A DNA stretch of 64,000 nucleotides, from the NCBI GenBank assembly GCA_949358305.1, contig OX442319.1, forward strand, positions 12,462,001-12,526,000, written 5' to 3'. Source of the DNA: Strigamia acuminata (taxonomy: Eukaryota; Arthropoda; Chilopoda; Geophilomorpha; Linotaeniidae). How positions within the stretch are numbered: the stretch's first letter is position 1; every line of letters starts with the position of its first letter. Positions 23,101-33,620 of the stretch are shown here, one piece after another. The notes under the pieces were generated by a model. That model did not search any database and was not told the DNA's origin. It saw only the letters and a program-made list of their open reading frames with translations. Position numbers and translations under genes: made by a program.

Positions 23101-26100
23101 GATGAATTTCAATGAAATTTGTGAAAATTTTGATGAATTTCAATGAAATTTGTGAAAAATGTAATGAATTTTAATGAAATTTGTGAAAAATGTAATGAAT
23201 TTCAATGAAATTTGTGAAAATTTTGATGAATTTTAACGAAATTTGTGAAAATTTTGATGAATTTCAATGAAATTTGTGAAAAATGAAATGAATTTCAATG
23301 AAATTTGTGAAAATTTTGATGAATTTCAACGAAATTTGTGAAAATTTTGATGAATTTCAACGAAATTTGTGAAAATTTTGATGAATTTCAACGAAATTTG
23401 TGAAAATTTTGATGAATTTCAATAAAATTTGTGAAAATTTTGATGAATTTCAATGAAATTTGTGAAAATTTTGATGAATTTCAATGAAATTTGTGAAAAT
23501 TTTGATGAATTTCAATGAAATTTGTGAAAATTTTGATGAATTTCAATGAAATTTGTCAAAATTTTGATGAATTTCAATGAAATTTGTCAAAATTTTGATG
23601 AATTTCAATGAAATTTGTGAAAATTTTAATTAATTTCAATGAAATTTGTGAAAATTTTGATGACAATCAACTTAAATTCTATTCATCAGCTTTGCCGACT
23701 ATAATTGCTCATCCAGCAAGCATATCAGTGGAGGAACTCGAAAGCGCTCAACTGCTCTGCCAATACAAAGGCAGCCCCTACCCAATAACCATAGTCACTT
23801 GGCTAAAAGACGACAAAGCCTTACGCGAAGACAATCCACACTTCACCATCCATCATCACAACGGCACTCTACAGATCAACTCCGTTCATTTGACCGACAA
23901 CGGAACTTACGTGTGCGCGGTAAACACGTCCGGCTTTCCTGTAATGTACTCCCAGCCGGCTGCTCTAACCGTTAAAGGTAATTTCAAGCGCGACAAATTA
24001 ACTTAAATGGAGGGTTCCATTTATTTCTACATTATTTTCCCTTATTTTTACATTAAAAAAAAAAATTTTTGTTTATGTCCATATTAGGCAAAGTTTTTAC
24101 AATTTTCTAATTTATTTTTCTAGAGAAATTAAAGTTTTTCCCCAACCCAGTGAACAAGAAATTAGAACTGAACTCAAACGCCAAAATCCCATGCAAGGGC
24201 CGCGGAGCCGTGAAACCGACGGTTCGTTGGATCAAGGAAGGCCAGCGCATGTTCGAATGGCCGAATCACATCCGGGACGAAAACGGCACTTTGTTTTTCG
24301 ATCCGGTCAAACCGGAAGACCGGGGGAGGTACACCTGCGTCGCGACTAATTTCCAAGGCGTCATCAACGTCACAATTCAAGTGGATGTTATCGGTGAGAA
24401 AATATTAAGAAAAAAATCTTTTCGGACCCGGAAGTGTTAATAAAATGTGACGTTTGTGCAGTTGCTCCGAAATTCACCGTCAAACCGACCGACGTGCAAG
24501 CTTACGAAGGCTACCCGGTAGTGATCCACTGCCGGGCGTACGGCGATCCGCTGCCGACGATCCAATGGGACAAGAACAGCGTTGTCAATGGGTTTGATCA
24601 AAAGCGGTTCTCGGTCATGGAAAATGGCACTTTGTATGTGACCGAGGTGCACATGGACGACCAAGGCAAATATGGATGCACGGCTGGGAATAGCGGGGGA
24701 CTTAAAAGAGAGGAAGTCAGCATGGTTGTGAGAAGTAAGAATTTTTATACTTGGCTATCATCTTGAAGTGTATTTTTAATAAATTTAATTTTTAAGGTGC
24801 GGAGAATTACACGGCAAACCGCGATATGGCAACCGGAAGAAGCCGTGGCGGAAGAGAAGAGGAGGACGTCATGACGAAAACCATAATCATAACGCTGAGT
24901 GCGGCGACAGCTTATCTGGTGTTGGTTATAGGGTTGATCGTGTGGTGCCGGAGCAGGCGGGCCAGAATGAAGTCGGCGCTTCTACGAGAAGCCGAAGGTG
25001 AGTTGTCGAGCGGTGGAATTCCGTCGAGCAAGTGGTTGGTCCTCAAAGTTTTTTGCGTCACGGCCCACTTAATGTTTCAAAGTCAAAATTAAATTTCACA
25101 AAAATCACAAACAATTTTGGAGTGACCGTCAGGAAAAGACCATGGGGCGTTTGGACACCATTCACGATTAAGAACAACACAGAGAACACAGTTTGGATTG
25201 ATTTTATCTTTATTGCGGTTGTCGTCGTCTAGGGGTTGCGCTTTCACCCTGTTGTCGCTGGGTTGCCTTTCAGCGACCCAGCCCAACCCAACCCAATCCT
25301 TGCAGACTTAAGAGCGATCTTGCCGCTTATTGCCATCAAGTTATGCATCATGACATGACCTTCTCTCTTGATTGCACTGGGTCTCTTGTGGCGGTCTTGC
25401 CTCGCTTTCGATTGGCTGCCATGAGAAGACAGTTCCGACGTACGTCGTAGGAGCTGCTGAGGATTATGTAGTTAATGTTGCCAGTGCCAATGGCGGTTAG
25501 TTAGTCACAATTTATTGATGGGATCAATTAGATGGGTGAACAGCCTGTTGTTCACATTGTTTAATGATTGTGTTGATATTTCATTGCAGCCCACAACAAG
25601 GCAACTGAGAACGGAGAAGTTGTTAATGATGCCGAGCTTAAAGACCGGGGTACACGGAATTCGGTGGAGAACGTGAAAAGCGATGGCGACGGCCATTCCC
25701 ATAGTTCGGCACATTCCCATAATTCGAGGCGAAGTCGGTATAGTTACGACCACCTGCAGTTTCCTCGCCACGACGTGCATACAGTCATGTTATTGGGTAA
25801 GTTGGATATGATTGGTGGAATTGATATCGCATGATTAATCTAAAAATGTTGAAATTGTCAACAGGGAAAGGCGAATTTGGGGAAGTGTTTCTGGCCAAGG
25901 CGCACGGTATCCAAGACGAAGAGTCTGAAACAGTCGTGATGGTCAAGGCGTTGCAGTTGCGTGAAGACGGCAGTAATTTTCACTTCAAGCGAGAAATCGA
26001 CATGTACAGCAAACTATCCCACAAACATATTGCTCGGCTTCTTGGCATGTGCAGAGAAGCCGATCCCCACTTCATGATCATGGAGTATAGTGACTGGGTA

Positions 26101-27125
26101 AGTAAAATATGCAAAATAGTCTTAGGAGGTGACAAGTTACCGGTAACAACTGGTCAATAAAAACGTCCAATATGGTGAAAAAATTGTGAAAAAGCGTCCA
26201 AAATTATGAAAAAATTGTTCAAAAACGTCCAAAATTAGGAAAAAATTGTTCACGAACGTCCATAATTATGCAAAAATTGTTCAAAAACGTCCTAAATTAG
26301 GAAAAAATTGTTCAAAAACGTCCAAAATTATGGAAAAATTGTTCAAAAACGTCCAAAATTAGGAAATTGTTTAAAAACGTCCATAATTATGCAAAAATTG
26401 CTCAAGAACGTCCATAATTATGCAAAAACTGTTCAAAACGTTCATAATTTTGCAAAAATTGTTCAAAAACGTTCATAATTATGCAAAAATTGTTCAAAAA
26501 CGTCCAAAATTATGAAAAACAACTAACATTTTCCAATATCCAACAGGGCGACTTGAAGCAATTCTTGCTGGCGACGCGCAAGGAGAACCCGCGGAAGAGC
26601 CCGCGTCCACCTCGACTCAATGCAGCTCAAATCATCTCCATGTGCAGCCAGATAGCGCTGGGAATGGAATACCTTTCCAACCACCGATACATTCACCGCG
26701 ACGTGGCCGCGCGCAACTGCCTGGTCACTTCGAAGCTGGACATCAAAATCTCAAACTCTTGCCTTTCGCGCGACACCTACGCGTCCGAATACTTCTCCTT
26801 CCGCAATCGGCTCATCCCGGTGCGCTGGATGCCTTTCGAGGCGGTCCACGAGGACGAGTTCTCCACCAAGTCGGACGTGTGGGCGTTCGGCGTGCTCATG
26901 TGGGAGGTGTGCACGCAGGCCGACTTGCCTCACGCCGACAAGTCGGACGAGGCGTATCTGAAATACTTGAAACTCAACTCGGTGGTCTGGTCGTTGCCGG
27001 ACGAGTGTCCGAAGGCGCTGCAGCCGGTGGTCCACAAGTGCTGGTCCAAGAGCCCCAAAGACCGGCCTTCGTTCAGCGAGCTGGTTGTCGATATCGGGGC
27101 GATTAACATAGATAGTAGGGTCTAA
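11142..27125 (+). CDS. PTK7: PTK7 / Off-track receptor pseudokinase
   Basis: Fourteen coding exons in consistent phase: 11142-11178, 11361-11663, 18972-19259, 21021-21165, 22408-22547, 22614-22765, 22826-22970, 23690-23977, 24124-24393, 24462-24734, 24797-24997, 25590-25796, 25865-26097, 26547-27125. The product is 1086 residues (human PTK7 1070). A signal peptide spans the exon 1/2 junction, followed by seven Ig domains (exons 2, 3, 4+5, 6+7, 8, 9, 10), one transmembrane helix near 709-732, a His/Ser-rich juxtamembrane exon, and a kinase-like domain from about 815. The glycine loop (GKGEFGEV), Lys844, Glu860 and HRD (944-946) are kept, but the DFG site reads N964-S965-C966, so Mg-ATP catalysis is unlikely. 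PTK7/Off-track acts in Wnt planar polarity and semaphorin/plexin signalling at the plasma membrane. Intron 2 is 7.3 kb and full of arrays and transposons. Confidence 0.93.
11690..12525. repeat. 41-bp intronic tandem array
   Basis: About 20 imperfect units built on TTTTGGTTACAACGTTGAAA and ACAATGTTGAAATAATG; successive units at 12061, 12102 and 12143 are exactly 41 bp apart. It begins 26 bp after the exon 2 donor of PTK7. Confidence 0.92.
13480..14110. repeat. 20-bp intronic tandem array
   Basis: Degenerate units of the type TTTTAGGCTAAAATATCAAA; clean 20-bp spacing at 13740-13900, decaying toward both ends. The stretch 12526-13479 before it and 14111-14839 after it are unique intron with no gene seen; 14580-14900 is GT-rich. 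Confidence 0.9.
14840..15310. repeat. 31-bp intronic tandem array
   Basis: Units with TAGGTCAAAATCAGTGATTT spaced 31 bp (15181, 15212, 15243). It is followed by a C-rich, A-rich unique stretch (15325-15640) and more unique intron to 16130. Confidence 0.9.
16140..16830. repeat. 20-bp intronic tandem array, two sub-families
   Basis: Sub-family 1 (16190-16360) is CAAAATTTAGCTAAAACTGT; sub-family 2 (16370-16600) is CAAATTTTAGCTGAAATTTT; both have 20-bp period and share the TTTAGCT core with the array at 13480-14110. A decayed tail runs to about 16830. From 16830 to 17570 the intron is unique, with no gene. Confidence 0.92.
17581..17758 (+). repeat. Interspersed repeat, copy 1
   Basis: Matches 47921-48139 in the opposite orientation, sharing a stretch from GTGAACAGAGCTGAAACAAT through ATGGCGGCCTGTTT. 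It lies in PTK7 intron 2. No inverted ends recognised. Confidence 0.8.
17963..18129. mobile_element. Short inverted-repeat element (MITE-like), about 167 bp
   Basis: Terminal inverted repeats CGTACTGCCTCATTTAAACG... and ...AAATGAGGCAGTACG (about 24 bp, one mismatch) enclose a GC-rich core. No coding capacity. Similar bases (GTACTGCCTC) occur at about 28366 after the PTK7 gene, perhaps a decayed end. Confidence 0.75.
19305..19560. repeat. 20-21-bp intronic tandem array
   Basis: AAATTTGCAGAAAAAATTGT-type units spaced 20 then 21 bp, starting about 45 bp after the PTK7 exon 3 donor. Confidence 0.9.
20217..20647. mobile_element. Inverted-repeat DNA element, 431 bp
   Basis: Left end GGCGCGTTCAATATAAAATG and right end CATTTTATATTGAACGCACC are inverted repeats of about 26 bp with one mismatch. 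The core also contains shorter inverted pairs, such as the TTTCGGCC...GGCCGAAA pair near 20459-20495. No ORF, so a non-autonomous element. It sits in PTK7 intron 3. Confidence 0.8.
20649..20926. mobile_element. Second inverted-repeat element, abutting the first
   Basis: GTTTACATGCACAGAATATT at 20652 and its inverse AATATTCGGTGCATGTAAAC ending 20923 form about 30-bp inverted ends enclosing about 210 bp, with inner inverted pairs (ATTATTCGAGTAGTGAATAA). It starts where the preceding element ends. Confidence 0.75.
22005..22385. repeat. 23-bp then 20-bp intronic tandem array
   Basis: Eight or nine near-perfect 23-bp units (ACAAATTTTTACACTATTG core) to about 22205, then degenerate 20-bp units (TTTTTACAAAGTTTTACAAA). 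It ends about 20 bp before the exon 5 acceptor of PTK7. Because 23 is not a multiple of 3, all three forward frames read the same peptide repeat; not coding. Confidence 0.92.
23040..23665. repeat. 31-bp intronic tandem array, about 20 units
   Basis: Units of TTTGTGAAAATTTTGATGAA followed by TTTCAATGAAA, spaced exactly 31 bp (for example 23101 and 23132). It ends 24 bp before PTK7 exon 8 and starts about 70 bp after exon 7. Confidence 0.93.
26160..26515. repeat. 31-bp intronic tandem array
   Basis: About 11 units on TTCAAAAACGTCCAAAATTA, spaced 31 bp (26281 and 26312). It fills the intron between PTK7 exons 13 and 14, ending about 30 bp before the exon 14 acceptor. Confidence 0.92.
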
Positions 27126-28490
27126 TACAAGATATTCTATTTTAATTAAATAACTTATACTAGTCATATGTAATTCTTATCTCATTGTGTGCAGTTTTAT
27201 TTTTTATTACGAAGTCGCTACATTCATGTCCGACAAGAACGTATTATTTTCATGACGCGCTGTGATTGGTTGAGAGATGCATTGAGAGTAGGCCTATATG
27301 GTTTATTGTGATCTGTAGAGACCGGATAAATGCATAAATGCATGGAATATATTTATATTCAATATAAAGCCAAAATCTGCTGTTAATGCATATTTTCCGA
27401 AAGTTGGAAATAAATGCATAAATTGCAGATCACTGATCTGGAAACGAACCGACATCAATAGATCTCAACCAATCACAGCACGTCATTAAAATAATAAGTT
27501 CATGTCGGTCAAGATTGTAGCGACTCTTATTTTTTTAAATTTTTTTATATATACATTTTTTGTGGTCGTTTTGCCAACAATCGTGGCCTTATTTTGGCTC
27601 TATTTGTCTATTGTGGCTTTTGTACTGTGTTTTACACAATTTTTTGAGGACCAATTTTTGACTTTTATTTTAGTTAAGTAATCACTAATCAGTGTAATAA
27701 CCGGAAATGTATAAATAGCATTGTACAGTTTTTTTGTTTTTTTTTTTAACTTTTTATACTTTTACAATTGTAACTAATTTTTTTTATTATATTTATTTTT
27801 AAAAGAAGGAAACTTGGAGGTTCCTATTTGCACCGAATGCATTGAAAATTGAAAATAAACAGGTTTATACAAAAGTACCGGTAGGCTCTTTTTTCAGTGA
27901 AATTAGTCCAAGATTGACAGAATGGATTCAGAAGCAACATACAGGAACATTGGTTGTATCTGCCAGGTAGTGCAAAAACTCACTGATACGTTGTGACAAA
28001 TTGACATTTACCCAGTTATAAACGACAGCAAAACTAGACATTTTTTAAATCTGTTTATTTGTAAATTCTACATTGATTAATTGTGGCCTTTTGAATAAAC
28101 CTTATTTCTGACAATTAAATCAAACAAATTAAACAAAGAATTCTATTGTTCCTTTTGGGGGTAGTTTGTTTTCAGTTTTTGTGTCAGGTAAGAAAGAAAC
28201 TAACAATAAGAAAACTAAAATCAATACAATTGTTATTTATGACTAGCAATGTGCATCCTTTGGTGCCATTTCCACACATACATTAAGGTCTGAAAATTCT
28301 AATCTTATTCTAAACATTCAAAATCATTTTGTCAATTTTAAGAACACTGCGTAAAGTGTCTTACGGTACTGCCTCGAATAAACGGTATATCATTCTCATT
28401 GACTGGGAACACTCGTACAAATCAAATATGATTGCATTACAAAATTAAACATACAATTACACACATCTCTGAAATAAATTTTTTTGTCAG
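27126..28490. other. Convergent 3' region between PTK7 and Egalitarian genes
   Basis: PTK7 (plus) and the Egalitarian-like gene (minus) end toward each other here. It holds the fold-back element 27214-27524, an AATAAA at about 27853 that could end the PTK7 transcript, and otherwise AT-rich sequence without a gene. Confidence 0.5.
27214..27524. mobile_element. Fold-back element with long inverted ends, 311 bp
   Basis: Starts GTCGCTAC and ends GTAGCGAC; the arms are inverted repeats of roughly 65 bp (TGATTGGTTGAGAG against CTCAACCAATCACA). A partial copy of one arm is at 49090-49160 in the amylase gene. No coding capacity. Confidence 0.78.
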
Positions 28491-31400
28491 TTATTTGCTG
28501 TATAGAGCTCTACTTTTGTCATTTTCTTCAAAAAACACTCGCGTTATTACAATATCTCCGACAGACATAGTCTGACTACTTGCATCGGACGTTAACTTCT
28601 TGGAATCTTCGATCAAGGAGCCTAAGGAAGACGCTGAGACATTTTCACTGGTGATGTAGGTGCCTTTGCTTCCCGAAGCGATACCGGTGTCTCGATGACA
28701 GCTGCAGCGACAACACATCTCTATGTTATTCGCTCTGAGTAGTGTGTCGTTACGACTGTTGGCAAAATATTCGTCCACGTATTGCCAGTTTCCGAAGTTG
28801 GCCGGTGACATGACCTGACCTGAATCCGGAGACGTTTTACCACCGCTCTCTTCTATCGAATAGACATCATCCGTTTCCTTTCCATCATTCATCTCACCGT
28901 ACTCTAGAGATAATTCAGAATCTCCGATCGAGTGCACGCTGCTACTGTCTCTGGAGTTTTTGCTATCTTGCAAACGTTCTAGTTTTCTTGCCACTTTGTA
29001 TGAGCCTTCCAACTTTTCATGTTCCTCATCCGAGAGTTCCAAGTACCTAGATTTAAAAAAGTTTAATTACTGTTAATTCAACAAATTTTGTACAGACGGT
29101 CAGCATCAGTACTGTAGTATAAAAGCTGAAGGTATACTGCATAAAGCCAAAGGTATACTCCGTAAAGCCAAAGGTATACTTCGTAAAGCCAAAGGTATAC
29201 TACGTAAAGTCAAATGTATACTCCGTAAAGCCAAAGGTATACTTTGTAAAGCCAAAGGTATACTCCATAAAGCCAAAGGTAAACTTCTTGAAGCCAAAGG
29301 TATACTCCGTAAAGCCAAAGGTATACTGCTTAAAGTCAAAGGTATACTGCTTAAAGCCAAAGGTATGCTGCTTAAAGCCAAAAGTATACTGCATGAACCC
29401 AAAGGTATACTGCTTAAAGCCAAAGGTATATTGCGCAAAGGTAAAGATATTCTTCGCAAAGCCGAAGGTACATTGCATAAAGCAGAAGGTATACTGCGCA
29501 ATACCGAAGGTATACTGCGCAATGCCGAAGGTATACTGCGCAATGCCGAAGGTATACTGCGCAATGCCGAAGGTATACTGCGCAATGCCGAAGGTATACT
29601 GCGCAATGCCGAAGGTATACTGCGCAATGCCGAAGGTATACTGCGCAATGCCGAAGGTATACTGCGCAATGCCGAAGGTATACTGCGCAATGCCGAAGGT
29701 ATACTGCGCAATGCCGAAGGTATACTGCGCAATGCCGAAGGTATACTGCGCAATGCCGAAGGTATACTGCGCAATGCCGAAGGTATACTGCGCAATGCCG
29801 AAGGTATACTGCGCAATGCCGAAGGTATACTGCGCAATGCCGAAGGTATACTGCGCAATGCCGAAGGTATACTGCGCAATGCCGAAGGTATACTGCGCAA
29901 TGCCGAAGGTATACTGCGCAATGCCGAAGGTATACTGCGCAATGCCGAAGGTATACTGCGCAATGCCGAAGGTATACTGCGCAATGCCGAAGGTATACTG
30001 CATAAAGCCGAAGGTACATTGTGTAAAGTCGAAGATATACTACGTAAAGCTGGAGTGATGCTGCATACATCCACATACACCCTCTACTATAGCCCTGCAG
30101 ATAGTGACAATTATTTACCTGAGTAAACGAATTTCTCGATTACTGAGCACAATTTGTTTGGTTGTAGCCGTTGCAAGTTTGGCTTTTAACTCCGTTACTT
30201 CTGTGTCGGTCTTTCTGGTTCTTTTTTTCTGCTTCACTTCATCCACATTGATGTAAGTAGAAATATGTTCCTGACACAACTCGTGGAAAAGAGGCATGAA
30301 AGCTGGCAAAAGCAACCTGTTATAAAACAAACAAAGCATTAATTTGATTCTAAAATAGTAAATGTATGTGTTGCTACCTGTTCATGGCCTTGTGGACTGT
30401 GGGCAGTAGTGCTAGCACATCATAGGAAGCATACACAATCATCTCTTCAGTCAAGGGTCTACGACTCCAGAATTTCTGATCGTGCCGATAAACCTTCTTC
30501 ATGTGATCTTTCTTGGGATTGCCAGGTCCACCATACATTGTACATAAAGTGTTCAAGGATATATTCTTGACTTTGTAGATGGATTGTCCAGTCTTTTGCA
30601 ATTGTATAATAGCATGAGCAACCTGCAAAGCCAAAATATTAGATAAAAATGTCTTTACTTGTGTGTAGTTAAAATACTTACTTGAGTATCAAAGACATTT
30701 TTTAACGTAACTCCAAACTGATGGTACAATGCACCACTATCATTTCTGCAATCATGGACAATCTATTGATGAAAACAAATGAAAAGTTAGATAAATTGTC
30801 AACTCAATTATGCGTTAACTGTAATGGGAGTAAGGTTTGGCTGCAACATGAATCGCGGGCGAAATAGTACTTGGGACAAGTACTATTTTCAAAAGTAGAT
30901 TTCAAACCGGCGCGAAGGAAATGACGTCATCTGCGCATGCGAAATCGCGGTATGTGTGCGCCCAGCATAAAAGATACAGATTGCGGCTTATTCGTTTAAC
31001 TAGAAACCCTTAACGGCAACCGACATTCATTTGCTCAATCCTTCTGTGGTCTTATCCAGGGCAACCTAGGGACAAGATATCCTGGGGTGGGACGCACGCT
31101 CACGCAAACTACGTAATATACATAAACATTTACCTTAACAACTTCTTCAGATTCCAGTAAACTTTTCAATCCTCCTTCCGTAATCAAGTGTGGATTAGAC
31201 TCAATATCAAACAAATAAACTTCACCCTCAGAAGTGCCCACTTGAAGCAACGTCATCGGCCCGCTAGGTCCCAAATTCACTCCTTCGCCGTCCAACGAGA
31301 CAATGGATGGACTCGACCTCATCAACTCCTTCACTATTATGGCACATTCTTTACTTCCCGTAACCACCCGCGCCGACGACTTCAAAATCCTCAGCTGATT

Positions 31401-33334
31401 CAGCTCCGGATAAGCATCCGTCTCATGATCTTCGGTATAGTATTCCGGCCCAATGGGAGAACATATCTGCCTGGGAGAGCTCAGCAAAGCTTCGTGATGT
31501 TTCCGCAAGAAGACGTGCTCATCTTTGACAACAAACACTTCCGGATACCTCTGCAAGAAATCTCTAAAATCCCGAACGTGTTGACCAGATATGTGGCGAA
31601 CCTCCGGCGCGGCTTGCGATCGGTGCCCAAGAAGACTTTTGATTGGCACCTCTGCAACTCCGTACATTGCTAGTTTGTCGCGAAAGTATTCAATGGCTTC
31701 TTCGGTATGATTTCGGCGTCTGCTCGGCTTTTGGCTGATGCCGTTTGAATAGTTGGTTAGTGTCACGTGGTCACCGTCTATGGTAAATAGAGATGGATAC
31801 TGGGATAGAAATCTACGGAGGCCTGCTTGGCTCCCGCCAGCGACTTGGCGCATTTCGTCGGTGAAGCCTTTGGTACCAAACTGGCAGCTGAGGTCATGGA
31901 GGGTCCTGGGTTGACCCTTGATCATTAGGCGGTCGAAGAAGAAGAGCAATGTTGTGTTGCGGATTTCGTCGAAGTCTTGGCCGACCGATCGGAAGTCGAC
32001 CGGGTAGGCCGGGGTAAAACTCCGGTAGTTTGGCACATTGTTGGCGAGAACCCGCCGAAATGGAGGCGTCAAGGGGTGTGGAGTGTGGAAAGGGTAAACT
32101 TCGGTTGGCCATCCAAACTTCTTGATGGACCGGTTGTCCCTTCGATTTGAACCGCCACGTGTCTAGAAAATTGAAAATGAATATTTTAGTGGTTGGTTTG
32201 AGGCTAGAGAAATGGCGGCAAGTTTAAATTGAAAATAGATTGTGGTTTTTTGTTGTTTGTTGTTTTTTTTTTTAGTTTTAGTGTTGGAATTGTTTTTTAT
32301 TTTTAATTTTGAGATTTTTAATTATTCTGGTGTTGGGTTTTATTTGATTGTTATTTAAATTGTTGATGGAGCGCGAAATTTGAATTTTTTTTTCGAAATA
32401 AAATTGAAAAATTAATTTAAAATTTTTTTAATGATTTATGTTGAGGAATGAGTAATAAAATGATAATTTTCATTTCAAACGGCCTCGGTCAGACATCCGG
32501 ATTTGAATTTGTAGTATTGATTCCACGAACAGATGTTCATGACGCAAACCACCACCAGATGTTCCAACCGTCAACCACCAGATAACTCCGATATATTTTT
32601 GAAAAATATTTGTAAAATGCGATAAACATTTTAATTTTCTTTCTGTCTGGTGATTGTTATTAATAAGAATTTATTTATTTTTTAATTTAAAAAATAATTA
32701 TAATAATAATAAAAATTATTTTTTCGTCTTATTTTTTTTCTTCTCGTTTTAAGAGCATAAAATCGACTTTTTTTATGTCCTAACGCATAAAAATCCAACT
32801 TTTTTCGTTTTAACACCCTAAAAATTTCAAATTTCTTCGTTTTAACTAACAAAAATCCAAATTTTCTCGTTTTAACCTCCAAAAATACAAATTTCCTCGT
32901 TTTAACCTCCAAAAATCCAAATTTTCTCGTTTTAACCAATAAAAAAAATCCACATTTCCTTGTTTTAACCTAAAAAAAAAACCAAATTTCCTCGTTTTAA
33001 CTTTAAAAAATTCACATTTCCTCGTTTTAACCCTTAAAAAATCCAAATTTCTTCATTTTAACATTAAAAAAAAACAAATTTTCTCGTTTTAACCCCTAAA
33101 AAATCCAAATTTCCTCGTTTTAACCCCCAAAAAATCCAAATTTCCTCGTTTTAACCCCCAAAAAATCCAAATTTCCTCGTTTTAACCCCCAAAAAATCCA
33201 AATTTCCTCGTTTTAACCCCCAAAAAATCCAAATTTCCTCGTTCCAAAAGCATAAAATCGACCAAAAGCCCCCAAAATCAATCCAAATGCAATCATCGCC
33301 ATCCAAAACTTACCCAAAATCGTTTATTCGTCAT
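28491..33334 (-). CDS. egl: Egalitarian-like protein (LOTUS-like repeats plus DEDDy exonuclease fold)
   Basis: Six coding exons in closed phase: 33314-33334, 31134-32162, 30682-30762, 30378-30622, 30119-30316, 28491-29046, giving 709 residues. The first exon codes only seven residues (MTNKRFW). Two winged-helix-like repeats lie near 75-141 (TLHDLSCQFGTKGF) and 160-227 (SLLGHRSQAAPEVRHISGQH), the signature of Drosophila Egalitarian as I know it. A 3'-5' exonuclease domain follows with acidic residues kept: D298-x-E300, D354 in IVHDCRND, and Y441-x3-D445, a DEDDy set. Egalitarian links localised mRNAs to BicD and dynein. The tail is Ser-rich with a Cys cluster (CCRCSC) and an SSQT motif that could bind dynein light chain. 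Drosophila Egl is about 1000 residues, so this one is shorter. The last intron (29047-30118) is almost all a 21-bp array. Confidence 0.85.
29115..30058. repeat. 21-bp intronic tandem array, about 45 units
   Basis: A homogeneous core (about 29500-30000) of some 24 essentially identical units with GGTATACTGCGCAATGCCGA, flanked by diverged units (CGTAAAGCCAAAGGTATACT) on both sides. It fills the last intron of the Egalitarian-like gene, leaving about 60-70 bp at each splice site. The 21-bp length keeps frames open on both strands, giving several long spurious ORFs. Confidence 0.95.
30862..30888. repeat. Perfect 12-bp hairpin
   Basis: AAATAGTACTTG, loop GGA, CAAGTACTATTT. It lies in the intron between exons 2 and 3 of the Egalitarian-like gene, next to CpG-rich unique sequence (30900-31000). 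Confidence 0.8.
32755..33248. repeat. 31-bp intronic tandem array
   Basis: About 16 units of AAATTTCCTCGTTTTAACCC followed by CCAAAAAATCC, 31 bp apart (33121 and 33152). In gene orientation it begins about 65 bp downstream of the exon 1 donor of the Egalitarian-like gene. Units nearest that donor (about 33090-33248) are the most uniform. Confidence 0.93.
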
Positions 33335-33620
33335 ATTATCTCCTGCAAACACCGTCGATTCGTGCGGCTCGACTGCAGCAGCTTTTGTGCGTATCGGCTC
33401 GGCGTGTCTGCGGCCCACCTGCCCTCACCGAGAGAGGGAGTCGGGGGGAAGGGGAATTTCCTCTTTGAGAATGGGAACACAAAACGGGCACGTGCTGCGC
33501 CAAGCACGCTCTAAATTCAAACCGCCCGCTCCCATACGTGACGTCATCCATTCACTCCCGTCTCGTTTCGAATTTACAATAAACTCGAACTGCACTCGCA
33601 ACTCGACTTCCGCTCACCGC
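33335..33620 (-). promoter_or_regulatory. Probable promoter and 5' leader of Egalitarian-like gene
   Basis: CpG- and GC-rich block directly upstream of the ATG at 33334. It contains CACGTG (33489-33494) and a perfect cAMP-response palindrome TGACGTCA (33539-33546). From here to 36150 no gene is seen apart from the elements listed separately. Confidence 0.45.

Noticed and set aside
22005-26515. CRISPR-like regular repeats
   Set aside because: Units are directly contiguous without spacers, lie in animal introns, and no cas genes occur.
26642-27167. Overlapping ORFs of 138-154 residues in the kinase exon
   Set aside because: GC-rich exon shadows; the PTK7 frame has clear kinase motifs.
29106-30126. 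Long repetitive ORFs (220-324 residues) on both strands
   Set aside because: They arise from a 21-bp repeat with no stop codons; several frames are open at once, and the array lies inside an intron of the Egalitarian-like gene.
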